Part shown: positions 8,076 through 19,268 of the stretch, piece by piece
Position numbering within the stretch: the stretch's first letter is position 1
How the letters are laid out: each line of letters begins with the position of its first letter
From: Deltaproteobacteria bacterium
GTDB lineage: Bacteria; Myxococcota; Kuafuiibacteriia; Kuafuiibacteriales; Kuafuiibacteriaceae
Direction of reading: 5' to 3'
Assembly: GCA_016703535.1 (NCBI GenBank)
Contig: JADJBV010000001.1
Coordinates: 5,756,001-5,820,000 of the forward strand
DNA length: 64,000 nucleotides
Position numbers and translations under genes: made by a program
Notes under the pieces: generated by a model
Databases searched by the model: none
The model's input: only the letters and a program-made list of their open reading frames with translations
What the model was told of the DNA's origin: nothing

Positions 8076-8708
8076 ATGGAACGGATCCGCTTTTACGTCG
8101 ACGTCGACACCCAGTGGGATTTTTGTGATCCGCAAGGTGCCTTGCCGGTGGCCGGCGCGCCCGGGGCGCTGGAAGGTTGTCGGGCCTTGATCCGCCGGGC
8201 CGTGGAGCGAGGGGACCTGCTCGTGGGTTCGGTGGATACGCACCACTTCAACGCCTGGGAATACCGACAAAACGGCGGGCCCTTCCCGGTGCACTGCCAA
8301 AAAGGGACCCGGGGTTGGTTGAAGATGGACGGCACCTTGCCGGAGCGGGCGGTGTTCGTGCCCAACCTGGGCGCGGGCGAACGGCTGTATTCGGTGCCCG
8401 AAGGCGCGACCTCGGTGTTGTTCGAGAAGGAGGTCTACAGCCTCTTCGCCAACCCCCAGGCCGAACCACTGCTCGATCAACTTTTGGCCCGCCGCGGTTT
8501 GAGCCGAGCGGAGGTGACCGCGGTGGTCTTCGGCGTGGCCACCGACTACTGCGTGAAGGCGGCGGCCTTGGGCCTGGTGGAGCGGGGCTACGACGTGGAG
8601 GTGGTGGAGGACGCGATCGCCGGCGTGGCCCCCGAGACGACCACCTTGGCCCTGGAAGAGATGGCTCGGGTCGGGTGCCGCCTGATCCGAGTACGGAGCC
8701 TGCTATGA
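8076..8708 (+). CDS. pncA: Nicotinamidase (isochorismatase-family cysteine hydrolase)
   Basis: It deamidates nicotinamide to nicotinate, feeding PncB encoded just upstream. The 210-residue protein shows the catalytic triad Asp-11 (VDTQWDF), Lys-118 (LFEKEVYS) and Cys-159 (VATDYCVKAAALGL). It also has the metal-site residues Asp-54, His-56 and His-57 (VDTHHFNAWEY). GAGGAG lies about 8 bases before the ATG. Its stop overlaps the nadE start as ATGA, so the genes are translationally coupled. The isochorismatase fold has other members, but the metal ligands and operon make nicotinamidase the clear choice. Confidence 0.93.
   Translation: MERIRFYVDVDTQWDFCDPQGALPVAGAPGALEGCRALIRRAVERGDLLVGSVDTHHFNAWEYRQNGGPFPVHCQKGTRGWLKMDGTLPERAVFVPNLGAGERLYSVPEGATSVLFEKEVYSLFANPQAEPLLDQLLARRGLSRAEVTAVVFGVATDYCVKAAALGLVERGYDVEVVEDAIAGVAPETTTLALEEMARVGCRLIRVRSLL
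8132..8145. repeat. GCAAG-N4-CTTGC palindrome
   Basis: Centre GTGC, inside pncA. Confidence 0.85.
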
Positions 8709-10381
8709 AGATCGCCCTGTGTCAGATCGACACCACGGTCGGCGCTTTGGAGGCCAACGCCGAACGGGTCCGCGCCGCCGCTGAGAAGGCCAAGGCCGCT
8801 GGCGCCGAGTTGGCCTTGTTCCCCGAGTTGACCTTGCCCGGCTACCCGCCCCTCGACCTGTTGGAGCGACCTTCCTTTTTGGCGGCTTGCCAACGGGTCG
8901 AAGCGGAGTTGGTGGCTCAACTGCCGGCCGGGTTGACGGTGATCTTCGGGAACATCGCGCCCCGGGATGGGACCGTCCACTACGGCCGCGCCTTGACCAA
9001 CGCGGCGGTGGTGGCTCAGCGGGGCAAGGTGTTGGGCCGAGTCGCCAAGACGTTGTTGCCCACCTACGACGTGTTCGATGAAGGCCGCTACTTCGAGCCC
9101 AGCCGCAGCACCCCCAAGCTCTACGATATCGGCGGGATGAAGGTCGGGGTGACCATCTGCGAAGACGGCTGGAACGACCAAGACTTCTGGACCAAGGAGA
9201 CGGTGGTCGGGGACAAGTCGAACGCCCTGCTCTACGCCCACGATCCGGTGGCCACCTTGGCTCGGATCGGGGCCGAGATGATCGTCAACCTCTCGGCCTC
9301 CCCTTGGTCACCACCCCACGTCACCATACGGCAGCGTATGTTGGCCCACGCCGCCAAACGGCACCGGGTGTTCGTGGCCTACACCAACTTGGTGGGCGCC
9401 AACGATGGCTTGATCTTCGACGGCAGCTCCTTGGCCATCAACGCCGAGGGGCAGATCGTGGCCCAGGGCGCGTCGTTCCAGGAAGACCTGGTGCTGGTGG
9501 ACACCACCCACGCCGCGCCGATCACGCCCCCCAAGGTCGATGACCTGCCCGCGATCCGGGACGCCTTGGTCCTGGGGATCCGGGACTACTGCCAAAAGTG
9601 CGGCTTCAAGCAGGTGGTGATCGGCCTGTCGGGTGGCATCGACTCGGCGGTGACCGCCTATTTGGCGACCTTGGCCCTGGGCAAAGACGGGGTGATCGGG
9701 GTGGGGATGCCGTCTCGATTTTCGTCCGAGGGATCGGTGGTGGACGCCCGGGCTTTGGCCCAAAACCTGGGCATCCGCTTCGAGCTGGTGCCGATCGAGC
9801 TGATGTTCCACGCCTACCTGGGGGCCTTGGCGCCGGCCTTTGGCGATCGACCGACCGACGTGACCGAAGAGAACCTCCAGTCCCGGATCCGGGGCGCCAC
9901 CTTGATGGCCCTCTCCAACAAGTACGGCGCGATCGTGCTCTCCACCGGCAACAAGAGTGAAGCGGCGATGGGTTACGCCACCCTCTACGGCGACACGGTG
10001 GGCGCCTTGTGTGTGATCGCCGATCTCTACAAACACCAGATCTACGCCTTGGCGCGGCTGGCCAATCAGGAGCGGGAGGTGGTGCCGATCTCCACCATCG
10101 ACAAGCCCCCGTCGGCGGAGCTTCGCCCCAACCAAAAGGACGAAGACTCGCTTCCGCCCTACGCCAAGCTGGATCTGATGTTGGAGCTCTTCATCGAACA
10201 CCGGGCCACACCCGAGGAGATGGCCAAGGCCGCCGGGGTCGAGCTCGCGTTGGCCAAAGAGATCGTTCGGAAGGTTTACCTCAACGAGTTCAAACGGCGA
10301 CAGCTGCCGCCGACGTTGCGGGTCTCGCGCAAGTCTTGGGTCGGTCGCGTGTATCCGATCGTGCAGCGATTCCGGGAATGA
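8705..10381 (+). CDS. nadE: Glutamine-dependent NAD+ synthetase
   Basis: Converts nicotinate adenine dinucleotide to NAD+ with ATP and ammonia from glutamine. The 558 residues form two domains. The N-terminal nitrilase-type glutaminase (about 1-270) carries ELTLPGYPPLDLL and the Cys nucleophile in VTICEDGWND. The C-terminal synthetase has the PP-loop GLSGGIDSAVTAYLA near residue 310 and STGNKSEAAMGYATLYGD. I took ATG 8705, which overlaps the pncA stop by four bases and begins the typical MKIALCQI strand; a longer frame upstream is only read-through of pncA sequence in another phase. No nadD-type adenylyltransferase is in this operon. Confidence 0.95.
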   Translation: MKIALCQIDTTVGALEANAERVRAAAEKAKAAGAELALFPELTLPGYPPLDLLERPSFLAACQRVEAELVAQLPAGLTVIFGNIAPRDGTVHYGRALTNAAVVAQRGKVLGRVAKTLLPTYDVFDEGRYFEPSRSTPKLYDIGGMKVGVTICEDGWNDQDFWTKETVVGDKSNALLYAHDPVATLARIGAEMIVNLSASPWSPPHVTIRQRMLAHAAKRHRVFVAYTNLVGANDGLIFDGSSLAINAEGQIVAQGASFQEDLVLVDTTHAAPITPPKVDDLPAIRDALVLGIRDYCQKCGFKQVVIGLSGGIDSAVTAYLATLALGKDGVIGVGMPSRFSSEGSVVDARALAQNLGIRFELVPIELMFHAYLGALAPAFGDRPTDVTEENLQSRIRGATLMALSNKYGAIVLSTGNKSEAAMGYATLYGDTVGALCVIADLYKHQIYALARLANQEREVVPISTIDKPPSAELRPNQKDEDSLPPYAKLDLMLELFIEHRATPEEMAKAAGVELALAKEIVRKVYLNEFKRRQLPPTLRVSRKSWVGRVYPIVQRFRE

Positions 10382-11061
10382 ACACCATCGAACCCAGCGA
10401 TCGGATCGGCGTGGCCGTCGACGTGGTGATCTTCACCGTCGACGATGGACACCTGCAGGTCTTGTTGTCGCGCCGAGAACACGAGCCGTTCGAGGATCGT
10501 TGGGCCTTGCCCGGCGGTTTTGTGCGGCCCGATGAAAGTGCGGACCAGGCGGCGGAGCGAGAGTTGACCGCCAAGGCCGGTTTGGTGGGCGTGTTCCTGG
10601 AGCAGCTCTACACCTTCAGCGATCCGGCCCGGGACCCCCGCAACCGGGTGGTGTCGGTGGCCTACTACGCCTTGGTTTCCCGGGATCGTTTGGGCGCGCA
10701 AGCTGGCTTGCGGGAGAGCCGCTGGTTCCGGGTCGACCATGGGGCCGGGGAGGTGCAGGTGCCGGAGTTGGGCCTGGCCAAGCCGTGTTTGGCCTTTGAT
10801 CACGATCGGATCTTGGAGGCGGCGGTCCACCGAATCCAAGGCAAGTTGGAGTACGTGCCGATCGGCTTTCAGCTGTTGCCCCAGCGCTTCACCCTGACGG
10901 AGATCCAGCAGGTTTATGAGGCGGTCTTGGGCCACCCCATCGACAAGCGGAATTTTCGGAGCAAGTTGTTGAAGTCGGGTCAGGTGCGAGAGGTCGACGC
11001 CTATCGGACCGGGGCCCATCGGCCGGCCCGCCTCTACGAGTTCACGCGCCGGACCTTCTGA
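10378..11061 (+). CDS. nrtR: NrtR: Nudix-related repressor of NAD metabolism
   Basis: The 227-residue protein joins an N-terminal Nudix domain to a C-terminal winged helix (LLPQRFTLTEIQQVYEAVLG, then PIDKRNFRSKLLKSG), the arrangement of NrtR. In the family the Nudix domain binds ADP-ribose or NAD-related ligands, releasing DNA. The Nudix box is GGFVRPDESADQ...RELTAKAGL. The REUxEExGU core reads REL-TAK-AGL, so the two metal-binding glutamates are lost and hydrolysis is unlikely. The start overlaps the nadE stop (ATGA). It presumably represses its own operon through the palindrome at 6698-6720. Confidence 0.93.
   Translation: MNTIEPSDRIGVAVDVVIFTVDDGHLQVLLSRREHEPFEDRWALPGGFVRPDESADQAAERELTAKAGLVGVFLEQLYTFSDPARDPRNRVVSVAYYALVSRDRLGAQAGLRESRWFRVDHGAGEVQVPELGLAKPCLAFDHDRILEAAVHRIQGKLEYVPIGFQLLPQRFTLTEIQQVYEAVLGHPIDKRNFRSKLLKSGQVREVDAYRTGAHRPARLYEFTRRTF
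10698..10711. repeat. GCAAG-N4-CTTGC palindrome
   Basis: Centre CTGG, inside nrtR. Confidence 0.85.
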
Positions 11062-11072
11062 CAGCGGCCCGA

Positions 11073-11612
11073 TCAGCCGCGCAACATGGCCTCGAACATG
11101 GCCACAGTCCGCGGATCTTTGCTCAAGGGACGAAAAGCCGAAAGGGCGGCCTGGGCCTCGAGGCCACGTCGTAAGCGGTGCAGGGCCCGGATCATCGGCG
11201 GATACGGGGCATCCCAGTTGGGGCGATGTTCGAGGCAACGTTGACACTCGGCGACCGCCCGCTCCAGTTGGCCCACCCGCAACAGACCGCCGGCGTAGGC
11301 CAAGCGGACCTCAGCTTCCCGAGGGTGCCGCTCCAGGAACTCATCGAAGAAGCGGAAGGCCTCCTCGGTGTGGCCCGCGTCGACCAAGGTCGAACCCAAC
11401 TCGCTGGCGGCGACCAGGTTGCTCGGATCCAACTCCAGGGCCCGGCGGTACATGGCGATGGCCTCTTTGGGCTTGAGCTCGGCGTTGAGGCGGTGGGCCT
11501 CCTCGAGGGCCTCTTCAGGTTTTTGGATCGCCGCCAAAGAACGTTCGACCGGGGCCGAAGGGGGTCCTTTGGGCAAGACCTTGCGGTAGACCTCGACCAT
11601 CGATGGCCCCAT
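11073..11612 (-). CDS. TPR-repeat protein
   Basis: The 179-residue soluble protein contains about three tetratricopeptide repeats between residues 33 and 150 (for example AIAMYRRALELDPSNLVAAS, AFRFFDEFLERHPREAEVRL and ERAVAECQRCLEHRPNWDAP). These imply a protein-interaction scaffold. ATG 11600 is an alternative start. It is convergent with nrtR (11-base gap) and follows the Omp85-like gene on the same strand after 40 bases, so it may be the third gene of that operon. No partner is evident. Confidence 0.8.
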   Translation of the reverse strand: MGPSMVEVYRKVLPKGPPSAPVERSLAAIQKPEEALEEAHRLNAELKPKEAIAMYRRALELDPSNLVAASELGSTLVDAGHTEEAFRFFDEFLERHPREAEVRLAYAGGLLRVGQLERAVAECQRCLEHRPNWDAPYPPMIRALHRLRRGLEAQAALSAFRPLSKDPRTVAMFEAMLRG

Positions 11613-11652
11613 ATTTTGCCGACCTGGCCCGGCAAAGGCAAACCGGCGCCGC

Positions 11653-12807
11653 TCAGAAGAGGTGCCGGCCTTCGATGTAGGTGAGGACCCCTTCTCGAGA
11701 GACGCCCACGTCGATGCGAAAGAGGATCAACTCCAGCCACTTAACGTTGATCTCGCCGCCAAAAGACGGGGCCAGCCGATCGGGAAGGTCGGTGAAGCGG
11801 GCATCATCCAACACCGCCGAGACGTCCACGAAGGCCCCCAGACCGAAGGCGATCAGATCGAAGAGTTTGGGGAAATAGAGCCGCAGCTCCGAGTTCGAGA
11901 GGGCCTTGCTGCGCCCGGTGAAGCGGGCCTCCAGGAAACCGCGCTGGGTGTAGACGCCACCCAAACCAAAGACGTTGGTGCGGCCGCCGATCCGGTTTTG
12001 TTCGTAGAAAGGGACCTGGCCGCCCAGATCTTCGACCGCCAAACGTTGGGCCAAGACCAGCCACGGAAAGACCGCAAAGTAGGTCTGAGCGCTCAGCCCT
12101 ACGCCTTGGAAAGAGGTGCTGCTGCCGAGGGGGCGGGTGGCGGCCTTGCCGTAAGCCTCGATGAACCAGCCCTCCCGGGGCACCAGCTCGTTGTCCCGAG
12201 AGTCATAGGCCAAGGTGAAGAGGCCGATCAGGCCGTGCCCGCCGTCGGTGCCCAAAGGGCGAACCTGATCCAACACGGAACCGGGCTCATAGCGGGTGCG
12301 GGTGAGGTTTACGGTGAGGCCCGCGCCCCACAAGAAGTCGCCGGCGAATTTTTGGGTCAACCAGGTCTGCACCCGAGGTTCGGTGAGTCGATATCGGTAG
12401 CGAGGATCTTCGGGTTCGGTGACCCGAGTGTAGTTGGCGGGCCCAAAGTAGTTGGCGGTGTCGATGTGCAGGACATCGGCCCGGACCGTCAGTCGCAGCC
12501 CGAAGAAGCGGTGGGTGTCGAAGAGCAAGAAATGTTCGTGCCGGTTTTTGGTGGAGTGGCGCAGCTTGATCTCGAAGTACCAAGCGTAGGGCCCGGGTCC
12601 TTGATCGCGGCGGACGATCGGGAAGTGGAGGCCGTAGATCAGGCCAGCGTCGTCGTTGAACTGGAAGATCGGCAACACCAGCCACTCGGTCTCCGGGCCC
12701 GCCGAGCTGGTGGTGGTGGCGGCGATGGTCGGCGTGACGGTGGAGGCCAACTCAGCGACGCTGGAGGTCGACGCTAAGACGGTGATGGCGAGGGTCCCGA
12801 TGATCAC
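11653..12807 (-). CDS. BamA/Omp85-like outer-membrane surface-antigen protein
   Basis: The 384-residue protein has a signal peptide and then a barrel with Omp85 hallmarks: AYDSRDNELVPREGWFIEAY, and the strand pair RIGGRTNVFGLGG...QRGF. It ends in phenylalanine (IEGRHLF), a typical assembly signal. No POTRA domains are evident. It resembles the bacterial surface antigen family rather than full BamA, so a housekeeping assembly role is unlikely. The GTG start lies six bases after the crp-like stop, so the two are probably one operon. Confidence 0.8.
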   Translation of the reverse strand: MIIGTLAITVLASTSSVAELASTVTPTIAATTTSSAGPETEWLVLPIFQFNDDAGLIYGLHFPIVRRDQGPGPYAWYFEIKLRHSTKNRHEHFLLFDTHRFFGLRLTVRADVLHIDTANYFGPANYTRVTEPEDPRYRYRLTEPRVQTWLTQKFAGDFLWGAGLTVNLTRTRYEPGSVLDQVRPLGTDGGHGLIGLFTLAYDSRDNELVPREGWFIEAYGKAATRPLGSSTSFQGVGLSAQTYFAVFPWLVLAQRLAVEDLGGQVPFYEQNRIGGRTNVFGLGGVYTQRGFLEARFTGRSKALSNSELRLYFPKLFDLIAFGLGAFVDVSAVLDDARFTDLPDRLAPSFGGEINVKWLELILFRIDVGVSREGVLTYIEGRHLF

Positions 12808-12813
12808 GACGGC

Positions 12814-13578
12814 TCAAGATCGCTGCCGGAGCTCTTCGATCCAGGTCTTGTGTTTGGTGCGGTGGGCCATGTCGGGCGCTCCTTTGGCGGCGGCCAAGAG
12901 GGCTTCGATGCTGGTCACCTCGTATTGCCGACCGACCCGGCGCAGGACCCCAGCTTCGTAGAGCACCGCCAACGATCGGACCACCGTCCGACGGCTGGCG
13001 CCGGTCTGGACGGCCAAATCGTCCTGAGTCAAAGAGGCGGTGATCCGGATGCCGTCAGGGCGCACTTCGCCCATCTCCCGGGCGTAAGCGGCCAAGACCC
13101 CCACCACCCGTTCGTTGAGGCTGGCCGAATACGCGACCTTCTCGTTGGCGACCGCACCACCAAAACGTTCGGCCAGATCGAAGTATTGGCGCAGACAAGA
13201 GGTGGGGCTCTGGTGGAGCGCGGCAAAATAGACGCCGGCGGGGATGACCAAGGAGGTCGAGTCGAGCAGGGCTTCGACGCTGGCGGTGTAGGCGCCGCGT
13301 AGGATGCAGGCCAGGTCTCCGATCACCGAAGGGGCCCGCAACAAAGTGACGGTGGTCTGAGGCCGGGACTTGGTCTCGACGTAGAAGGCGCGAGCCACAC
13401 CTTCGATCAAGAGGTGGACGTGTTCGGCGGGCTGGCCTTCGCGGACGAACAATTGCCCCGGACGCGTGGCTTCGATCTTGCTCGCCGCCGCGACCGTCTT
13501 GGCCGCCGAGTCCTGCGCGTCCTGCCAGATGGGATGGGTGCGAAGAAGGGCCACCGCAGACCCTGGCTTGCCCGACAT
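12814..13578 (-). CDS. Crp/Fnr-family transcriptional regulator
   Basis: The 254-residue protein has an N-terminal cyclic-nucleotide-binding-type beta-roll (VREGQPAEHVHLLIEGVARA) and a C-terminal winged helix (LTQDDLAVQTGASRRTVVRS, LYEAGVLRRVGRQYEV). The phosphate-binding cassette is degenerate (IGDLACILRGAYTASVEA, no GE...RSA), so cAMP binding is doubtful. ATG 13578 was chosen because residues upstream in the longer frame are low-complexity and reach into the divergent gene. It is followed after six bases by the Omp85-like gene, which it may regulate. Confidence 0.85.
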   Translation of the reverse strand: MSGKPGSAVALLRTHPIWQDAQDSAAKTVAAASKIEATRPGQLFVREGQPAEHVHLLIEGVARAFYVETKSRPQTTVTLLRAPSVIGDLACILRGAYTASVEALLDSTSLVIPAGVYFAALHQSPTSCLRQYFDLAERFGGAVANEKVAYSASLNERVVGVLAAYAREMGEVRPDGIRITASLTQDDLAVQTGASRRTVVRSLAVLYEAGVLRRVGRQYEVTSIEALLAAAKGAPDMAHRTKHKTWIEELRQRS

Positions 13579-13658
13579 TTCGGGCTCGGAGGTAACACCT
13601 TCGGGTTCACTCGTCGAGAGCGGGGCTTTCGAGGGCTGTGGACTGGCCGGACCGTCGA

Positions 13659-13664
13659 TATGAT
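13659..13664 (+). promoter_or_regulatory. Candidate -10 element of a leaderless gene
   Basis: TATGAT (5 of 6 to TATAAT) places the predicted transcription start at 13671, the first base of the GTG start codon of the lipoprotein gene. No good -35 is seen, so confidence is low. Confidence 0.35.
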
Positions 13665-13670
13665 GAAGGG

Positions 13671-15017
13671 GTGCGGCGCGTGGTTCTACTTGCGGCCCTG
13701 TTCGCATGCGCCGATCCGACCTTGGTGGTGCGGCCCTTTCCACCATTGGACGGGGCCCGCTCGGCCATCCTGGTGATCTCCCGGGCCGAACCTCGCTTGG
13801 GCCCGATCGTGATCGCGGACGAGGTGAGCGACGGGCGCCTGAGCTGGGAGTTCACCGATGAAGAAGAGCAGGGCGCGTTGACCTTGGACCTCCTGCTCTA
13901 CGATGCGTCGCTGAGCGGGCTGGGCCTCTTCCCGGGTCAACAAAACTTGGTCCCCGCCGGGAGCGGCCGGCGCCTACCCCGAGGAGCGCGGCTCTTTCGG
14001 GGCGCCAGCACCACAAACGGCTCGGAGTGGGAGCCACTGACCACCTGGCCCGGAGAACTCGAGGCCCTGCAGATCGAGGAGCGGCGCCTCCCGTCGGATC
14101 TCTGTCCAACCTTTAGGATGACGCCCTTGGACCCCGCAAAACCGCTGAGCCCCAGCGGCTTCGCCTTCTTTGCGCCTTACGACGACGCTCGGGCCATCTT
14201 CGGCGCGCCCGACGGTTCGCTCCACTTCATCAGCGCCGCGGGCGCCACCTTGGCGACCCACAGCTCGACGGCGGCCCCCCTGCGTTCGGCGGCTCAGACG
14301 CCCGACGGAGCCCGATGGTGGCTCTCGACGGACGGACGTTTTTTTGGCGGTGACCCCGAACGGGGTCTGGCGCCCGCTCCGTCGATCCCCCCACCCACCC
14401 TGAATCGAAGTTGGATGGCCGGCGCCAGCAGCGGCGAAACCACCGAGGTTTTTGCCTTGTTCGAGTCCCAGAAGTTTGCCCGCTTCGACGGCGCCCAGTG
14501 GACCGAGCTGTCGCCCGCCAGGGCCAATCGACTCGATGACCGCGGGGGCGTGGCCTGGATCGAGCCCGGCCACGCCGCTGCGCTCAACGACGACTCCCAG
14601 TCGGTGATCATCTACCGCGGCGGCCGCGTGGACCGGCGCAACTTGGTCAACAACGCCAACGACGAGTTGAGGACCTTGGTCCACGTCCCGGGCTACGGCT
14701 TGGTCGTCGCGTCGGTGCGTGGCTACATCTGGAGCGCCCAAGACAGCCTGAGCTTCGAGCCGTTGGCGATCAGCAGCCAGGTCGACTTGGTGGTCCGGAC
14801 GATCCTGCCGTTTGGCCCCGGCCTGCTCTTCGCGGGGAACGATGGCCTGGTGCAAGTCTACTTGCCAGACTACGGTCTGTGCCCAACGGAGTCGCTGGGG
14901 ACCGGACGGATCGAACGTGCCCTCTGGTTGGGGGAGCAGCTGCTGATCGCGCACGACCTGGTGAACCAAGGGGACGTGATCGACGTCTCGATCCTGGTGC
15001 CCGATCGCGCCCCGTAG
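13671..15017 (+). CDS. Predicted lipoprotein, member of a paralogous pair
   Basis: GTG 13671 gives a short type-II signal, MRRVVLLAALFACADP, with lipobox LFAC. An ATG at 13638 would add 11 residues before the signal and is less likely. The mature 430 residues have no recognised domain but contain several strand-rich 'reading' segments (KFARFDGAQWTELSP, YGLVVASVRGYIWS, GLLFAGNDGLVQVYL) suggestive of beta-propeller-like repeats. The C-terminal sequence YLPDYGLCPTES is nearly identical to YYPDYGLCPTEP in the lipoprotein at 29000-30358, which has the same length and plan. Function unknown. The stop is one base from the convergent kdsA stop. Confidence 0.72.
   Translation: MRRVVLLAALFACADPTLVVRPFPPLDGARSAILVISRAEPRLGPIVIADEVSDGRLSWEFTDEEEQGALTLDLLLYDASLSGLGLFPGQQNLVPAGSGRRLPRGARLFRGASTTNGSEWEPLTTWPGELEALQIEERRLPSDLCPTFRMTPLDPAKPLSPSGFAFFAPYDDARAIFGAPDGSLHFISAAGATLATHSSTAAPLRSAAQTPDGARWWLSTDGRFFGGDPERGLAPAPSIPPPTLNRSWMAGASSGETTEVFALFESQKFARFDGAQWTELSPARANRLDDRGGVAWIEPGHAAALNDDSQSVIIYRGGRVDRRNLVNNANDELRTLVHVPGYGLVVASVRGYIWSAQDSLSFEPLAISSQVDLVVRTILPFGPGLLFAGNDGLVQVYLPDYGLCPTESLGTGRIERALWLGEQLLIAHDLVNQGDVIDVSILVPDRAP
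14852..14865. repeat. GCAAG-N4-CTTGC palindrome
   Basis: Centre TCTA, inside the lipoprotein gene near its C-terminal PDYGLCPTE motif. Confidence 0.85.
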
Positions 15018-15018
15018 C

Positions 15019-15821
15019 TTAGGCTGTCAGGCGGCGGATGGAGGCCAACACCTGCTGCAGCAGCGGGTAGTCCAGAGAGTTGGGCCCGTCCGAGGGTGCC
15101 TGGTCCGGATCGGGGTGGACCTCGAGAAAGACCGCGTCCACCCCCACCGCGACCGCGGCCCGCACCAAAGGCGGGACCAAAAGTCGGTTGCCTCCGGTCG
15201 CGCCCCCGGCCGAACCCGGCTGCTGGACCGAGTGGGTGCCGTCGAAGACCACCGGCGCAAACTCCCGCATGATGCCCAGGTTGCGATAGTCGACCACCAA
15301 GTCCCGGTAGCCGAAGGTCGTGCCCCGTTCGGTGACCAACACGTTGGGGCTGCCCGCGCTCTTCACCTTGTCGACGGCATAGGCCATGTCGGCGGCGGCC
15401 AAAAACTGACCCTTCTTGACGTTGACCGCACGCCCGGTTTCGCCGGCGGCCCACAACAGGTCGGTCTGGCGGCATAAAAAGGCCGGGATTTGGAGGACGT
15501 CGACCACCTGGGCCGCCAAGGCACACTGCTCGGGCAGGTGCACGTCGGTGAGGAGCGGGAGGCCGTGGGCCGCCTTCACCGCCGCCAAGACCTCGAGCCC
15601 CGACTCCACACCTGGGCCTCGATGGCTCTTGCCGCTGGTGCGGTTGGCCTTGTCGAAGCTGGCCTTGAAGATCAGCGGGATGTTGGCCTCAGCGGCGAGC
15701 TCCTTGAGGCGCCCGGCGTGGGCGACGGTGAAGTCTCGGCCTTCGACCACACAAGGTCCGGCGATCAAGACCAGCGGCGCGCCACCACCAATGGGGATCC
15801 CGGCGACTTGAACCTGGGGGC

Positions 15822-15825
<4 letters not shown>
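15019..15825 (-). CDS. kdsA: 3-deoxy-8-phosphooctulonate (Kdo-8-phosphate) synthase
   Basis: Condenses PEP with arabinose-5-phosphate to make Kdo-8-phosphate for lipid A core synthesis. The 268-residue protein has the family signatures LIAGPCVVEG, IFKASFDKANRTS, LLTDVHLPEQC, QIPAFLCRQTDLL, VNVKKGQFLA and FDGTHSVQQPG. The GTG start at 15825 overlaps the pyrG stop as GTGA, showing translational coupling in kdsB-pyrG-kdsA. KdsP (the phosphatase) and KdsD are not in the window. Confidence 0.95.
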
Positions 15826-17471
<1,646 letters not shown>

Positions 17472-18312
17472 GACTTGTTCCTAGCTGGTTGCGGTGGCGG
17501 AGCTCTTCGATCACTCGCGCCACGTCTTCGGGCGTATCGACACCCAGGCTTGGGCGCTCGGATACACACATCGTCACTTGGATCGGAATCCCGTTTTCGA
17601 GGGCCCGTAGCTGTTCCAGCCGTTCGGTGCGCTCGAGGGGTGAAGGCGGGAGGGCCACGAAGCGGGACAAGACCTCGGGAGGGTAAGCGTAGATCCCGAC
17701 ATGGAGCAGCGGGGCCTCGGCGCCATTAGGTATGGGCGACCGCGAGAAGTAGAGCGCCCGCCCGCCGGCGGCTCGCGCCACCTTGACCAGGTTGGGATCG
17801 GCGAAGCGCGAGGGATCGGGCAGCGGCCGGGCCAAGGTCCCGATGGCGCCCGGATCGGCCAGGGTCGCCTTGACCAAGGCGTCGAGATCGCGCGGGTCGA
17901 GGAGCGGCTCGTCGCCTTGCACGTTCACCACCAGGCGAGGTGGTGGTCCGCGGCGCTCGCGGATCGCCCAGGCGATCCGATCCGAGCCGGTGGCGCACTC
18001 GGGAGGGGTCATCGCCACCTTAAAACCAGCGTGTTCGACGACGGCGGCGATCCGAGGATCGTCGGTGGCGATCAGCACTTCTTGGATGGTGGTGGCGGCG
18101 GCGGCCTGGCGCGCCACCCGAACCACCATCGGGACTCCAGCGATATCGGCGAGGGGCTTGCCGGGGAAGCGGGTGGCCCCGAAGCGGGCCGGGATCACCG
18201 CGATCACCAACTCACCAAAGGGGTGCATTCCGGGACGTTAGTGGGCCCCTGGCAGGGTGTCAAACGCGTACGTCCGATGCGGGGCGAGACCCGGACGGCC
18301 CATTCTAAGTGG

Positions 18313-19245
18313 GTGATCTCGCTCCTCGACCGCCCCCACCAGGAGGCCCGGCGGCTGCTCCAAAGTGGTGCCCCGGTGTACCTCGCCGTCAACCCGGTCG
18401 AGTTCCACGGCCCCCACCTCTCCTTGCACAACGACGCCCTCCTCTCCCGCGGGTTGACCGAGGCCCTGCACGCCCGGCTGCAAGTGAAACACGACTGGCC
18501 CCTGCTCTTCGGCGGGGAGCTGGAGTTGGGCGTGGAGCCGGCGCCGGGCCCGGGCTCTCGGCACACGCCGTATCGGATCGCGGTCGGGCGGATCGAAGAG
18601 GCCTGTCGGGCCTTGGTGGAGTTGGGGGCCAAGCGGGTGGTGTTGATGACCTTCCACGGCAACCCGTTCCACAGCTTGGCCTTGGGGGCGGGTGTGGCCC
18701 TGTTGGCCAAGGCAAAGGTTCCGGCCCTGGTGCCGATGAACCTGTTGCTCCAGGCGATGTTGAACGTCGACGTGGCGGCCTACGCGCCCGCTTATGCGCA
18801 CCTTGCGGCGGCGGATCGGGATCGGCTCTTGCCGGCGTTGCCGAGCGACTTTCATGCCGGGTTCTTCGAGACCTCGTTGGCGCTGCACTTTGCGCCCGAA
18901 ACCGTCGACCCGAGTTACGTCGAGTTGCCCCCTTGCCCGACGTTTTTGCCCGATCCAGGGATGTTGGCGGCGGCGCGAGGGGCCCGGGCCCTCGGGAAAC
19001 GACAGCTGGCGGCCGAGCTGGAGTTGGCGGCGATCGGCAAAGGTTGGCAGACGCTCCAGCCCTTCCCCGGCTACACCGGTGAACCCGCCAAGGCCACCGC
19101 CGCCGCAGGTGGGTTCTTCGCCGAGAAGATCCTGTCTTTGTGGGCCCCGCGAACCGAGGCGGTGCTCCTCCAAGGTGAGACACCTCCCGAGCCGATCATG
19201 GGGTGGCTCAAGACTGCGAGCCTGGGGGGCGCGATCACCGCTTGA
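18313..19245 (+). CDS. Creatininase-family amidohydrolase
   Basis: The 310-residue protein carries the metal-site motif VEFHGPHLSLHNDALLS (E-x-H-G-x-H-L...D) and VVLMTFHGNPFHSLALGAG, both typical of the creatininase/mycofactocin-system hydrolase superfamily. The native substrate cannot be told; the family includes creatinine, FAPy and peptide amidases. I chose GTG 18313 because the conserved fold begins shortly after; ATG 18277 would add 12 residues. It is divergent from kdsB with a short intergenic space. Confidence 0.85.
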   Translation: MISLLDRPHQEARRLLQSGAPVYLAVNPVEFHGPHLSLHNDALLSRGLTEALHARLQVKHDWPLLFGGELELGVEPAPGPGSRHTPYRIAVGRIEEACRALVELGAKRVVLMTFHGNPFHSLALGAGVALLAKAKVPALVPMNLLLQAMLNVDVAAYAPAYAHLAAADRDRLLPALPSDFHAGFFETSLALHFAPETVDPSYVELPPCPTFLPDPGMLAAARGARALGKRQLAAELELAAIGKGWQTLQPFPGYTGEPAKATAAAGGFFAEKILSLWAPRTEAVLLQGETPPEPIMGWLKTASLGGAITA

Positions 19246-19268
19246 GTCAAGGGTACACCTTGCCAACA

